DNA of 53,149 nucleotides from an uncultured Planctomycetia bacterium (GTDB lineage Bacteria; Planctomycetota; Phycisphaerae; FEN-1346; JAACEH01), in contig CAIYVX010000007.1 of assembly GCA_903929765.1 (NCBI GenBank), forward strand, positions 1 through 53,149, given 5' to 3'. Below are positions 24,028-32,083 of the stretch, piece after piece. The translations under genes were made by a program, and so were the position numbers. The notes under the pieces were generated by a model. It had not been told where the DNA came from. It made no database searches and saw nothing but the letters and a program-made list of their open reading frames with translations. Every line of letters begins with the position of its first letter. Position 1 is the stretch's first letter.

Positions 24028-25275
24028 TTATGACGTGACGTTCCACCACTGCCCATCATGTTTCAGACAAACATGCTCGAAGTGCTGTGGGTATGCCTCT
24101 GTGTGGAATGAATGAATCGGCACCAGCATCTTCGGTGCAAGTGCTTTGGCCAGTCGCTGCAAATCGGCGACAGTTGCATGGCCGGAAGTATGGCAGTGGG
24201 TCAGCGGAATGCTGCGGCTTTTGAGCCAGACTAGGAAGGGTTTCTGCTCGTCCCGCCGGAGATAGCCGCCCCAAAGTGAATAAGTGAGGTGCGCGCCTGC
24301 GAGACAGTCGGCCTTTTCCAAGTCCTTGACCATCGACGGGCGAAACAGCATCACGGATTTCGGTGCTTCCGCAGCAAGTTGATTCGGGTAGATTCGTGCG
24401 GCCTTGAATGAGGCGGACCGGTCGAACAATTCCTTGCGGACGATAGTATTTTTCTGGCCCCACGGCAGAAAAACACGGAATTCGGGAAAACCCGGCTGCG
24501 GCAACTTGGGATTGCCGATGGCTCGAAGAACACTCGCGGTGTACATATCGACGATTAACTGTTTGCCAACATGGCGTGCGGCCTTGTAGATGGTGACGAG
24601 CCGGTCGATGTTCTGGCCAGAACACCATACGAGCGAAAGGCCGGGCGTATCCCGGAAAAGATTCTCGAATTGCTTCTCAAGTTCCTCTTCCGTCGGGTAT
24701 TCGTTGTCCCCACCGGTTCGACCGATGGTCGAACCCTCCAGCAACAGCACGTCGATATTTCCTAGCGGCCGCGCCACCATCCGCTCGAACAACTTGCCCT
24801 TGCGCCCGTGGGCGCGAAGGTCGCCGGAATAAAATAGCCGCTGCCCGTCCGCCTCCACCAACACGGCGTAGGCGTCGTAGGCGGAATGATCCATGAGAAA
24901 TGGCGTGACCTTGAACGGCCCCAACTCTATTGGCGTGCGGTCCTTCAGGTGAACCACTTTGTCGAACCGCACCTCTCCGGGGACAAACACGCTGGCGGCC
25001 ATAAGAATCTTGTGGGCTTCCGGCCCGATGAGAATCGGCGTACCGGAGGGCAACTTGTGAGCCAGGCCGTAATGATCCAAATGGGGATGGGAAATTACCA
25101 CGCCGAGAAGGGAGGAGTCTGGTACGGCAAATCCGGCGACCGGCGGCAATGGAACCTCGGCCGGATCACCATCCAGCGGCAGGCCCACATCCAGCACAAT
25201 CCGCCGCCCCTGCGATTCGATTTCCACGCAAGTGCCACCGATTTCGTGAGTGCCACGGTGGATGCAGACTTTCAT
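24028..25275 (-). CDS. Beta-CASP metallo-beta-lactamase nuclease (RNase J/CPSF-like)
   Basis: 415 residues. The MBL motif HPHLDH (His63, His65, Asp67, His68), His130 (LMDHSAYDAY) and Asp152 (YSGDLRAHG) supply the two-metal site. The beta-CASP insert follows, with motif B HTSGHA (362-367) and motif C His388 (VPIHSFHTEAYP). These residues are those of RNA- or DNA-cleaving members such as RNase J, CPSF-73 and Artemis. At 415 residues it lacks the C-terminal domain of RNase J (~550), so it is probably not the housekeeping RNase J. Start ATG at 25275 has GGAG 10 nt upstream. The next gene encodes a PD-(D/E)XK-like protein. Confidence 0.9.
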   Translation of the reverse strand: MKVCIHRGTHEIGGTCVEIESQGRRIVLDVGLPLDGDPAEVPLPPVAGFAVPDSSLLGVVISHPHLDHYGLAHKLPSGTPILIGPEAHKILMAASVFVPGEVRFDKVVHLKDRTPIELGPFKVTPFLMDHSAYDAYAVLVEADGQRLFYSGDLRAHGRKGKLFERMVARPLGNIDVLLLEGSTIGRTGGDNEYPTEEELEKQFENLFRDTPGLSLVWCSGQNIDRLVTIYKAARHVGKQLIVDMYTASVLRAIGNPKLPQPGFPEFRVFLPWGQKNTIVRKELFDRSASFKAARIYPNQLAAEAPKSVMLFRPSMVKDLEKADCLAGAHLTYSLWGGYLRRDEQKPFLVWLKSRSIPLTHCHTSGHATVADLQRLAKALAPKMLVPIHSFHTEAYPQHFEHVCLKHDGQWWNVTS

Positions 25276-25315
25276 CGTGTCTTATCTCCCGTTGCATAAG
25301 CCACGACAACAAAAG

Positions 25316-25417
25316 CACCCCCCAGCAGTGCTGGGGGCTTCAAAAGCAACAGCAACAACAAAAGAAGAAACGGCAACACCCTCACCCTACCCTCTCCCGC
25401 CAATGGAGAGGGGTGAA
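25316..25417. repeat. Composite repeat: family B + linker + family C
   Basis: CACCCCCCAGCAGTGCTGGGG-GGCTTC (25316-25342), then the linker AAAAGCAACAGCAACAACAA-AAGAAGAAA (25342-25370), then ACCCTCACCCTACCCTCTCC-CGCCAATGGAGAGGGGTG (25377-25416). It separates the nuclease cassette from truD. Confidence 0.88.
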
Positions 25418-25428
25418 AAAACAGCCCC

Positions 25429-26703
25429 CTACTCTTCTATCTCTTCATCGACTCCCGCGTCGGGCTCCGCCTCGGCGGCGCCGGATTTCATCAGCTCGTC
25501 GAGGACGACGGTGGCGTAGCAGCCGGACGGGAGGGAGAAGCTGATCCAAAGGTCCTCGGAGACGGCCTCGAGGGCGGGGGATTCCAGGGGAACGCGGAGC
25601 GGCCGGCGGCAACCTTTGAGGTTGTCTTTGCCGCCGCCGCGAAATGCGCCGGAGCCGACGCCGGAGGCGGCTAAAACCGCCTTTTCGATCTCGCCGGGAC
25701 GGCCGGTCGGTTCGGTCATGCGAAAGCCGAAGAGCGGGCCGGTCGGGCTGATTTCCAGCCGGTCGGCGCGCGGCTGGTCCACCGCCAGATCCTCCACGCG
25801 AAAGACGGCCCCGCGATCGTGCAGCCAGGCCAGGTCGCCGGGGAGCAGCAGGCCCAGGTTCGGCAACCGCTGGGCGACCACTTCGTTGAACAGGGCCGAT
25901 TGCCAGGCCGAGACGAAAAACCGTTTCATCTGTCGCGGCAAGGTCTGGCCGGCCCGCGAAAAGTCGCCCTTAGAGCGCAGCAGCGCGTCGAGAACGGCGG
26001 CATGTTCGCGGTGGCCGTGCGGGAGGTTGCGGCGGGCGTCGTGGTACTCTCCGGCGTCGTAGAGCGAGCGGAACTTCCAGGCGGCCGGCGGATCGCTCTG
26101 GCGCGGGTGGCCGAGCAGAAGGTCGCAGAGGCGTTTCCACTCGCCGTTCAAAATGGCGGCGCCCATGAGGTGGGTGTCGCCGCGCAGGCCGAACCGCTGG
26201 TGGCCGAAGATGTTGGGCACGCCGCCCGTGGTGAGGCGATCCATGATCGCCCTGGCCCGGCCTTCGCCGTCGGCCCCGGTGCCGCGAATCAGGATGCGAA
26301 ACGAGTTGCCGCGCAGGTGGCCGATTTTCAGTTTGTTTTTGTGGTGGGAAACCTTGAGTACGCGCCAGCCGTCGCCCTTGAGGTTCTCCAGCTTCGCGGG
26401 GTCGACGTGCTCGATGCTGATCCATTGCCGCGTCTTGGCCCGGGCGTCCTTGAGGCCGGCCACGCCGAATTCCTGGGCCTTGCGACCCAGCGCCGCCGCC
26501 AGGCGGTGAACCAGTTCCATCGTCGGAATGCCGACCTTTTCGACCCAGAGATAGGCGTGCGTGCCCTCGCCGGACGGCTCGTAGGCGGGGAGTTCGGTGA
26601 CTTCAAAGTCAGCCGGATGTTCGCGAATCCGCCCGCCGACGCCGGGCAGATCGGCCGTCACGCGCGGCATGGGGGGCAGCACACAGTCAACATGGTCCGG
26701 CAT
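25429..26703 (-). CDS. truD: tRNA pseudouridine synthase D
   Basis: TruD isomerises U13 of tRNAs to pseudouridine. The 424-residue protein shows RIREHPADFEVTELPAYEPSGEGTHAYLWVEK at the N-terminus, the catalytic GLKDARAKTRQ motif (Asp86), the RGNSFRILIRG segment, GVPNIFGHQRFG and a C-terminal FSLPSGCYATVVLDELMKS. The insertion domain between them is of normal length. ATG at 26703 with AAAGGA 6 nt upstream; a glutamate-rich tail (AEPDAGVDEEIEE) extends past the family end. It stands alone between repeats and a membrane-protein gene. Confidence 0.94.
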   Translation of the reverse strand: MPDHVDCVLPPMPRVTADLPGVGGRIREHPADFEVTELPAYEPSGEGTHAYLWVEKVGIPTMELVHRLAAALGRKAQEFGVAGLKDARAKTRQWISIEHVDPAKLENLKGDGWRVLKVSHHKNKLKIGHLRGNSFRILIRGTGADGEGRARAIMDRLTTGGVPNIFGHQRFGLRGDTHLMGAAILNGEWKRLCDLLLGHPRQSDPPAAWKFRSLYDAGEYHDARRNLPHGHREHAAVLDALLRSKGDFSRAGQTLPRQMKRFFVSAWQSALFNEVVAQRLPNLGLLLPGDLAWLHDRGAVFRVEDLAVDQPRADRLEISPTGPLFGFRMTEPTGRPGEIEKAVLAASGVGSGAFRGGGKDNLKGCRRPLRVPLESPALEAVSEDLWISFSLPSGCYATVVLDELMKSGAAEAEPDAGVDEEIEE

Positions 26704-26770
26704 AATAATTCCTTTACAAAACTTTCAAAATTTCAGTCATGTCTGCGTGTACAGACAATGCCACTCACTA

Positions 26771-28537
26771 TTATTTTCCGTCCTTCATCGCCGGGCCGAC
26801 GCGGAATTTGGCCACCAGCACGCAAACGTAGAGCAACATGGCGACGTAGAAAACCTGCATCCAGAAGCCGGTGCGGTCGGTGTCGATGATGGCCAGCGGA
26901 AAAAGAACCATCAGGGCGGCGAACCAGGCCACGTCCTGAACCACGAGCAGTTTCCGGCCTGCGGCCCGGCAGCGGAACACCAGGACGATGCCCAGAAGCA
27001 CCACGACGGCGACGGCGAAGGCCGCCGCGAAGCCGGGCACGAGGTCGGCCAGGTTGCCCATGAAAGTATAAAAGAGGTAATAGGCCGCCGCCAGGAGTGT
27101 CACGAGGCCCACGGAGACCGTTTCGCCCATGACCAGGCGCGGCAGAATCAGCAGCAACAGGAGCAGGACCAGGCCGATCGGCGCTTCGTTGAGCAGGCTG
27201 GCGAAATAATATTCCGGCTGGGCCGCCACCGGCAGCTTCACGCCGATGTCGTAGTTGGTCATGGCGTTGTCGAGCGTCCAGGTGGCCTGGTAGGACGTGC
27301 CCTTGAGATCATCCCGTTTTTCGGCCGGCGGCATGGAACCCATCGGCCAATCGAGCTTCGACGACGCAATGCCGTTGACAGTCATGGCCACGCGATAATG
27401 GCCGGTCTGAACCATCGGGCGGGGGGTGTAACGCAGATACTCAAGGCCGCGCGATTGGTAGGCGATTTCGACGGTGCATTCCTGGCCGGGTTTCATTTTG
27501 ACCCGCCAGGCCAGAGCGCCGCCGCCTTCGGACTCGTCACCGGAGTCGGTGGTTTGGGGTTGAGCGGCCTCAGGAATGGTCGCCTCCGCCGGACCGGAAT
27601 CGGCTGGCTCCTCTCTCTCCGCCATACCGGATTTTTCGTCAGAGTTGTCATTGCTGCTTGTGTCGTCCTGCGTGCCGACATAATAATGCGCCGCCCCGGC
27701 TGGCCGCGAGCGCAGGCTGCGTTGACTCACGGCTGATTTACCGGCGACCGGAGCCTTATCATTTTCTCCGACCTCCGCCCCGCTCTGAATCTCCTGGCCG
27801 TTGACCTTGATCGAGACCTTGTTAAACAGGCCGGTCGTGGCCGGCAGGGGGAAACTCATGTGCGCCGTCACCGGCTTGTCGTGGGCATTGGTCACGACGT
27901 ACTTCAGCCGCCAGGCGTCGTCGTAGCCGGCATAGTTGGCGCCGCCGAGTTGGCGCGGCGAATCGGTCACAATGATATCAACGTCGGCCGACTGAATGGC
28001 CTTCTGCTTCACCGGAACGTGGCGGACCTGGCGCTCGGTCGAAATCACGGCCGGCATCAGGCCGTCGACGGCTTCCACCGGCTTCTCTTCGTCGGCCCAG
28101 AACGATTCCTTGACCACGCGGCCCTTCTCGCCCGGGAGTTTGAGTTGCCGCGTGACCCAGGTGCGCTTTTCGGTGAAGCGGACGGCCAGTTCGCGCTGCT
28201 CGTGCGGGCTGCCCCATTTCATCAGCACGGCCGAGCGGTTGGTCTCGGTGATGCGGCCGTGATGCCGCTCGAACTGTTCGGCCTGAAAGACCATGGCCAC
28301 GATGATGAGCCGGGCCAGGAGCAGCACGGCGGCCAGCTTGAACAGGCCCGCGCCGAGGCCGACCAGGGCGCCGCGCCATCCGCCGCGCTCGCGCAGCCTG
28401 CGGTGCCACTCGCGAAACGCCGGCGTCGCCCAACAGAGCAGCGTCAGCACCAGCAGCGTCCCCGCCGCGATCAGAACGTCGCGGAGCATCTCGGAACCAG
28501 AAAACTTGCGCAACGTCATCATGAATGTTTCGTACAT
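26771..28537 (-). CDS. Large multi-pass membrane protein with a periplasmic domain (CreD-like architecture)
   Basis: 588 residues. Two N-terminal helices (VLIAAGTLLVLTLLCWATP and GLFKLAAVLLLARLIIVAMVF), a large hydrophilic domain (~90-440) with an acidic low-complexity insert rich in Asp/Ser/Glu/Pro, then about five C-terminal helices (ending FYVAMLLYVCVLVAKFRVG). This topology resembles CreD-type inner-membrane proteins, but the CreD signatures are not obvious and I do not claim that family. Start ATG at 28537; a promoter is present (28627-28655). No partner genes. Function unknown. Confidence 0.8.
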   Translation of the reverse strand: MYETFMMTLRKFSGSEMLRDVLIAAGTLLVLTLLCWATPAFREWHRRLRERGGWRGALVGLGAGLFKLAAVLLLARLIIVAMVFQAEQFERHHGRITETNRSAVLMKWGSPHEQRELAVRFTEKRTWVTRQLKLPGEKGRVVKESFWADEEKPVEAVDGLMPAVISTERQVRHVPVKQKAIQSADVDIIVTDSPRQLGGANYAGYDDAWRLKYVVTNAHDKPVTAHMSFPLPATTGLFNKVSIKVNGQEIQSGAEVGENDKAPVAGKSAVSQRSLRSRPAGAAHYYVGTQDDTSSNDNSDEKSGMAEREEPADSGPAEATIPEAAQPQTTDSGDESEGGGALAWRVKMKPGQECTVEIAYQSRGLEYLRYTPRPMVQTGHYRVAMTVNGIASSKLDWPMGSMPPAEKRDDLKGTSYQATWTLDNAMTNYDIGVKLPVAAQPEYYFASLLNEAPIGLVLLLLLLILPRLVMGETVSVGLVTLLAAAYYLFYTFMGNLADLVPGFAAAFAVAVVVLLGIVLVFRCRAAGRKLLVVQDVAWFAALMVLFPLAIIDTDRTGFWMQVFYVAMLLYVCVLVAKFRVGPAMKDGK

Positions 28538-28626
28538 GGTGCAGCCCCCTTGCGGTCCTGGGTCAGGTGTGATTTTCGTGAGATGTTTGGCGGCGCCTTT
28601 CGGATGCCGCTTACGGTGGCTGCAGC

Positions 28627-28655
28627 ATAGTATTCGCCGCCGTCAGGCAATGCAA
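28627..28655 (-). promoter_or_regulatory. Promoter for the large membrane-protein gene
   Basis: Minus-strand TTGCAT (28655-28650), 17-nt spacer, TACTAT (28632-28627), about 90 nt upstream of the ATG and just past the flgM terminator. Confidence 0.6.
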
Positions 28656-28683
28656 ACAAAATAAGGCGATACTTCTCCACAAT

Positions 28684-28721
28684 CGAAAAAAAACGACCGA
28701 GCCTGGAGGAAGGCTCGGCCG
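28684..28721 (-). terminator. Rho-independent terminator of flgM
   Basis: Minus-strand GGCCGAGCCT, loop TCCTCC, AGGCTCGGTC, then G and eight T residues; a near-perfect ten-pair stem 60 nt past the flgM stop. Confidence 0.93.
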
Positions 28722-28782
28722 TACTCAAAATAGTGCCACCCCGGGTGCGTTCAAATTCCCGGCTTAGCGCCGCAGTCCGTCC

Positions 28783-29073
28783 CTACGGCGCGCCTTGAAG
28801 ATCGTTGATCAGAGCGTTCATCGCCGCGTCCATGTTGCCGGGCGTGTCGAGGGTGCCGTTGGCGATCATCGCCTTGGCATTGGCCACCTTTTCGGCCCTG
28901 ATGTCCGGGAGACGAGAAATCGCATCCTGGAGGCGGGCCACGTCGCTGATTTCGACGCGGTCCCCCGGGGCCGAGCTGGCCGCAACCGGCTGGCTCCCCT
29001 GTGACTTGCCCTGCCAGCCGCTCGGAGGTATCCGCTGCGGCCCGCCCACTCCACTGGTTCCACCAATATCCAT
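28783..29073 (-). CDS. flgM: FlgM-type anti-sigma-28 factor
   Basis: 96 residues. The C-terminal two thirds (DRVEISDVARLQDAISRLPD, IRAEKVANAKAMIANGTL, MDAAMNALINDL) is the typical FlgM domain that binds sigma-28 (FliA) and is exported through the flagellar basal body when the hook is complete. The N-terminus is glycine/proline/serine-rich and disordered, as usual. ATG at 29073 has GAGG 6 nt upstream. No other flagellar gene lies in the window, so this is an isolated flgM; its presence implies flagella elsewhere in the genome. Confidence 0.88.
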   Translation of the reverse strand: MDIGGTSGVGGPQRIPPSGWQGKSQGSQPVAASSAPGDRVEISDVARLQDAISRLPDIRAEKVANAKAMIANGTLDTPGNMDAAMNALINDLQGAP

Positions 29074-29308
29074 CCATCACCTCACTTCGGCGAAAACTTT
29101 GAACCTTGCAGACGGACTCTCCAGCCCGTCCCAGCCGCTCCACAATGGAGCGAGCCACGCGCCCGCCTTCACCAATGAGCACGTCAGGTTCCGATCCTGC
29201 AACTCTACTGCCCGCTGTACGCAACTTTCTTCTTACGCTACTAATATCGGCGATGGCGCGGACAACAATTGGAAAAAGTTATGATGCCGTCGCCAGCCGT
29301 AACGCCTT

Positions 29309-29314
29309 ATTATA
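29309..29314 (-). promoter_or_regulatory. Possible -10 element upstream of flgM
   Basis: Minus-strand TATAAT (29314-29309) in an AT-rich pocket (ATGTTATATAATAAGG) about 240 nt upstream of flgM. No good -35 is seen at 16-18 nt. The rest of 29074-29350 shows no gene or repeat I can name. Confidence 0.3.
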
Positions 29315-29350
29315 TAACATGTTACGGAAATTACTTACCCAGATTATCAC

Positions 29351-29392
29351 AAAAAAATGCCGCTGAACGTGGTTCATTCAGCGGCAAAAAAC
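29351..29392 (-). terminator. Rho-independent terminator of the GH78 gene
   Basis: Minus-strand GCCGCTGAATGAACCACGTT-CAGCGGC hairpin (nine pairs) followed by ATTTTTTT, 20-60 nt past the stop of the rhamnosidase-like gene. Confidence 0.85.
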
Positions 29393-29413
29393 GAGCTATG
29401 TTGCGTATCTTCT

Positions 29414-31888
29414 CTATCTTCGCGCCGGAGCGGTTTTCAGTGTCAACGAGCGGGACAGGGCTTCATCGCCGAAAGTGACCTTCCCGCCATTGGCCACCTT
29501 CTTCACGCGGCCGTCGGGCAGTTCGAGGCGTGCCGCCACACCGCGCGGCAACGAGACCTTCAGGGCGAACTTCCCGTCGGCCATTTTCCAGGCCACGGCG
29601 ATTTCGCCGCGGCAGGTCGGCACGGCGCCGGCGGCCTCGGTCACCTGGCCGAACGGCTTGGGGGCGATGACGGCTGAGGCGAAGCCCGGCGCGGCCGGGC
29701 GGACGCCGAGGAGGACGCGCTGGAACTCGAACATCGGCCAGGCCGACCAGGCGTGACAATCGCTGCGGGACTGGCCGGGCGTTTCGGGGAAGGTGGAGAA
29801 GCCGAGACGGAGGAGTTCGCGCCAGCGGTCGACGCTGCGGTCGAGCGACTCCCAGGCCCCGACTTTGATCAGCGCCTGGAAAAGATAGAATTCATTGATG
29901 TATGTGGTTTTGACAAGCTTTGGATCGTCGAGGAGGCGTTTCATGATGCGCCGGGTCTGGGCCGGGGTGGCCGTGTCGGTCAGGATGGCCCAGAGGTTGG
30001 AATGCTGGCTGAGGTTCTTGCTGCCGGGGCCGTCGACATAGAGACCTTCCTTCTCGCTCCAGGTGAGGCGGCGCACGGCGCGGCGAATGAAGTCGGCTCG
30101 CTTGGCGTAGATGGCGGCGTGGCCTTTTTCGCCCAGGGCGGCAAGCAACCGGGCGACCGCGTCCAGGGCGGCGACGTACAGCAGCGTGATCTGCGTGGAG
30201 GAACCGTCGCGGGCCTCTTCAGGCATACCGGCGGCGGAGTTGACGTCGCCGTGGGTCCACTCGGGCGACCAGTCGACAAATTCCCACCAGGGCATGCGAG
30301 CCAGGAGGCCGTCGGGGGTGAGGTAGCGTTGGAACCAGCGGAGGACGGAGTGGAGGCCGGGAGCGAGTTCGGCGAGAAATTCCCGGTCGCCGTAGAGTTG
30401 GAAATGGTCCTCGACGGTGAGGAGGTAAAAGAGGCTGAACGGCGGAATAATCTGCTCCAAATTCGACGGATAGCGGCTCTGGGTCAGACCGCCATAGAGG
30501 CGTGAGCGGTCGAAGGCCCGGAGGGCGGCGCGGGCCAGCGAGTCGTCTCCGGCGACGTAATAGGAAATGAGCATCTGGAGCCGCGTGTCGGAGACGTATT
30601 GCATCTGCTCGTAATAGGGACAATCTTCATAATGCTCGTGGGCGCAGCACAGGGCGGTGTGCCAGGCGGTGTCCCAGATTTTTTTCAGTTCGGGATCGTT
30701 GGACTCGAAGCGGCCGCGCTGGTCGAAGGGGTAGCTGGTGAAGAAGAAGCGCAAGTCCTTGAGGATAAGCGGCTGGTCGCCGGTGCGGACGCGGAGGCGA
30801 AGGAAACGGGCCGAGCGCCAGTTGGAAAAGGGCTGAAAGATTTCCTCTCCGCCGCCGGGCAGATAGAGGTCGGAGGCGGGGTCGCCTTCCATCTTGCCGT
30901 ATGATAGATCGTCGCGCCGGGCCTTGAGGCCGTTCTCGGTCAGGGCTTCGGCGTAGGCCAGTTCGACTTCAGCGCCACGACCGCCCGAGACGGTCACCGC
31001 GGGGTAGCCGGTGAGGAGTTTCTCGAAGAAAATAGTCCACTCGGCGGTGCTGTTGGCGGGAATGGCGATGGCCGGTCCGCCTCCGGATTGAAGCAGGCGG
31101 CGCATTTCTTCGCAGCGCGGTCCGCGGCGCACGTCGGCGGCATAGACCTGCTGCTCGCGGAGGTGCTTGATCTGGCGGGGAAAAAGCTTCCAACGTTCGT
31201 GAGGAAACTGGATGTAGCGGCCTAAGCCGTGGGCCAGTGGCACGGCGGCGGGCCAGGCGGAATCGTCGAAGCCGACTTCCTGCCAGCCCCAGGGAAATTT
31301 GGAGCCGTCGAATTTTTCCATGGGGTTGACGGCGAAATAGGCCTGGCCCAGGGGATTTTCAGGGCCGTAGTAGGCGGAGGGGTGGCTGTGGCGCGGGGCA
31401 TAAGCGGTGTCGGCCAGAGAACGCCACTCGAGGCCGGAGTCGAGGTTGACCGAGCCGCGCCGCGTCTTGAGCGTGCCCTGAACGATCAGGGCGGCGTCGG
31501 GCGAGTGCATTTCGGCCACGGGACCGTAAAGCCCGTAGAAGATGACTTGGACGGCGATGACGTTGCGTCCGGGGCGGAGGCGCGAGGAGACATCGTAGGT
31601 CTCGAAGTTGTAGTGGTCAAGATCGCTGCGGGCCGGACCGCGGCCGAAAAACTCGCCGTTGACGGCCAAACTATAGCGGCTGTCGGCGGAGACATGAAGC
31701 ACGAGTTTGGCGCCGGCCGGGTCGTCAACGTCAAACTCGCGGCGGAAATAGGCGACGGCAAAGCGGGCGTTGTATTCACCCGGCGTCCAGATCCAGCGGG
31801 CCGACCAGGAATGAAGGACCAGTTCCGGGTTGGCGAGGCCGGCGGTGTCGGGGTTGGGCAGAGCGAAAACGTTTTTTTTCTTAGCCAT
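29414..31888 (-). CDS. GH78 alpha-L-rhamnosidase-like glycoside hydrolase
   Basis: 824 residues from the ATG at 31888. The N-terminal beta-sandwich part (SARWIWTPGEYNARFAVAYF and a carbohydrate-binding-like region to ~350) is followed by the six-hairpin barrel and a C-terminal beta domain (VIAPKPFGQVTEAAG, LELPDGRVKKVANGGKVTFG), the layout of GH78. The family catalytic region appears as HEDCPYYEQMQYVSDTRLQ, where classic GH78 has DCPQRDERLGWTGD; the general acid would be the Glu in YYEQ. No signal peptide is seen. GH78 removes rhamnose from plant or bacterial glycans; the actual substrate is uncertain. It is divergent from a transglutaminase-like gene and has a terminator. Confidence 0.82.
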   Translation of the reverse strand: MAKKKNVFALPNPDTAGLANPELVLHSWSARWIWTPGEYNARFAVAYFRREFDVDDPAGAKLVLHVSADSRYSLAVNGEFFGRGPARSDLDHYNFETYDVSSRLRPGRNVIAVQVIFYGLYGPVAEMHSPDAALIVQGTLKTRRGSVNLDSGLEWRSLADTAYAPRHSHPSAYYGPENPLGQAYFAVNPMEKFDGSKFPWGWQEVGFDDSAWPAAVPLAHGLGRYIQFPHERWKLFPRQIKHLREQQVYAADVRRGPRCEEMRRLLQSGGGPAIAIPANSTAEWTIFFEKLLTGYPAVTVSGGRGAEVELAYAEALTENGLKARRDDLSYGKMEGDPASDLYLPGGGEEIFQPFSNWRSARFLRLRVRTGDQPLILKDLRFFFTSYPFDQRGRFESNDPELKKIWDTAWHTALCCAHEHYEDCPYYEQMQYVSDTRLQMLISYYVAGDDSLARAALRAFDRSRLYGGLTQSRYPSNLEQIIPPFSLFYLLTVEDHFQLYGDREFLAELAPGLHSVLRWFQRYLTPDGLLARMPWWEFVDWSPEWTHGDVNSAAGMPEEARDGSSTQITLLYVAALDAVARLLAALGEKGHAAIYAKRADFIRRAVRRLTWSEKEGLYVDGPGSKNLSQHSNLWAILTDTATPAQTRRIMKRLLDDPKLVKTTYINEFYLFQALIKVGAWESLDRSVDRWRELLRLGFSTFPETPGQSRSDCHAWSAWPMFEFQRVLLGVRPAAPGFASAVIAPKPFGQVTEAAGAVPTCRGEIAVAWKMADGKFALKVSLPRGVAARLELPDGRVKKVANGGKVTFGDEALSRSLTLKTAPARR

Positions 31889-31936
31889 GTGCAATGGTTC
31901 CTTAATAATGCGTCCGAGAGATCAGATTGGGCCGAG

Positions 31937-31965
31937 AGTTTAGCAGTCGGGGCGGGCTAATGCAA
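31937..31965 (-). promoter_or_regulatory. Promoter for the GH78 gene
   Basis: Minus-strand TTGCAT (31965-31960), 17-nt spacer, TAAACT (31942-31937), about 50 nt upstream of the ATG. Confidence 0.6.
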
Positions 31966-32004
31966 TTGGGAAGCGTGGGAACGTGTGGGCGACGACCTGC
32001 CGTA

Positions 32005-32033
32005 TTGACTAATCAGGTTTGGTTGGGGATACT
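32005..32033 (+). promoter_or_regulatory. Promoter for the transglutaminase-like gene
   Basis: TTGACT (32005-32010), 17-nt spacer, GATACT (32028-32033), about 50 nt upstream of the ATG at 32084. Confidence 0.6.
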
Positions 32034-32083
32034 TCTTTCGGCGGCAGGTTCTGGATAACGCCCGGTTTTTCTGGAGATGGCTC

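Noticed and set aside
23020-25275. Toxin-antitoxin or restriction-modification system
   Set aside because: Both proteins look like nucleases or hydrolases; no methyltransferase, specificity subunit, antitoxin-sized gene or modification gene adjoins them.
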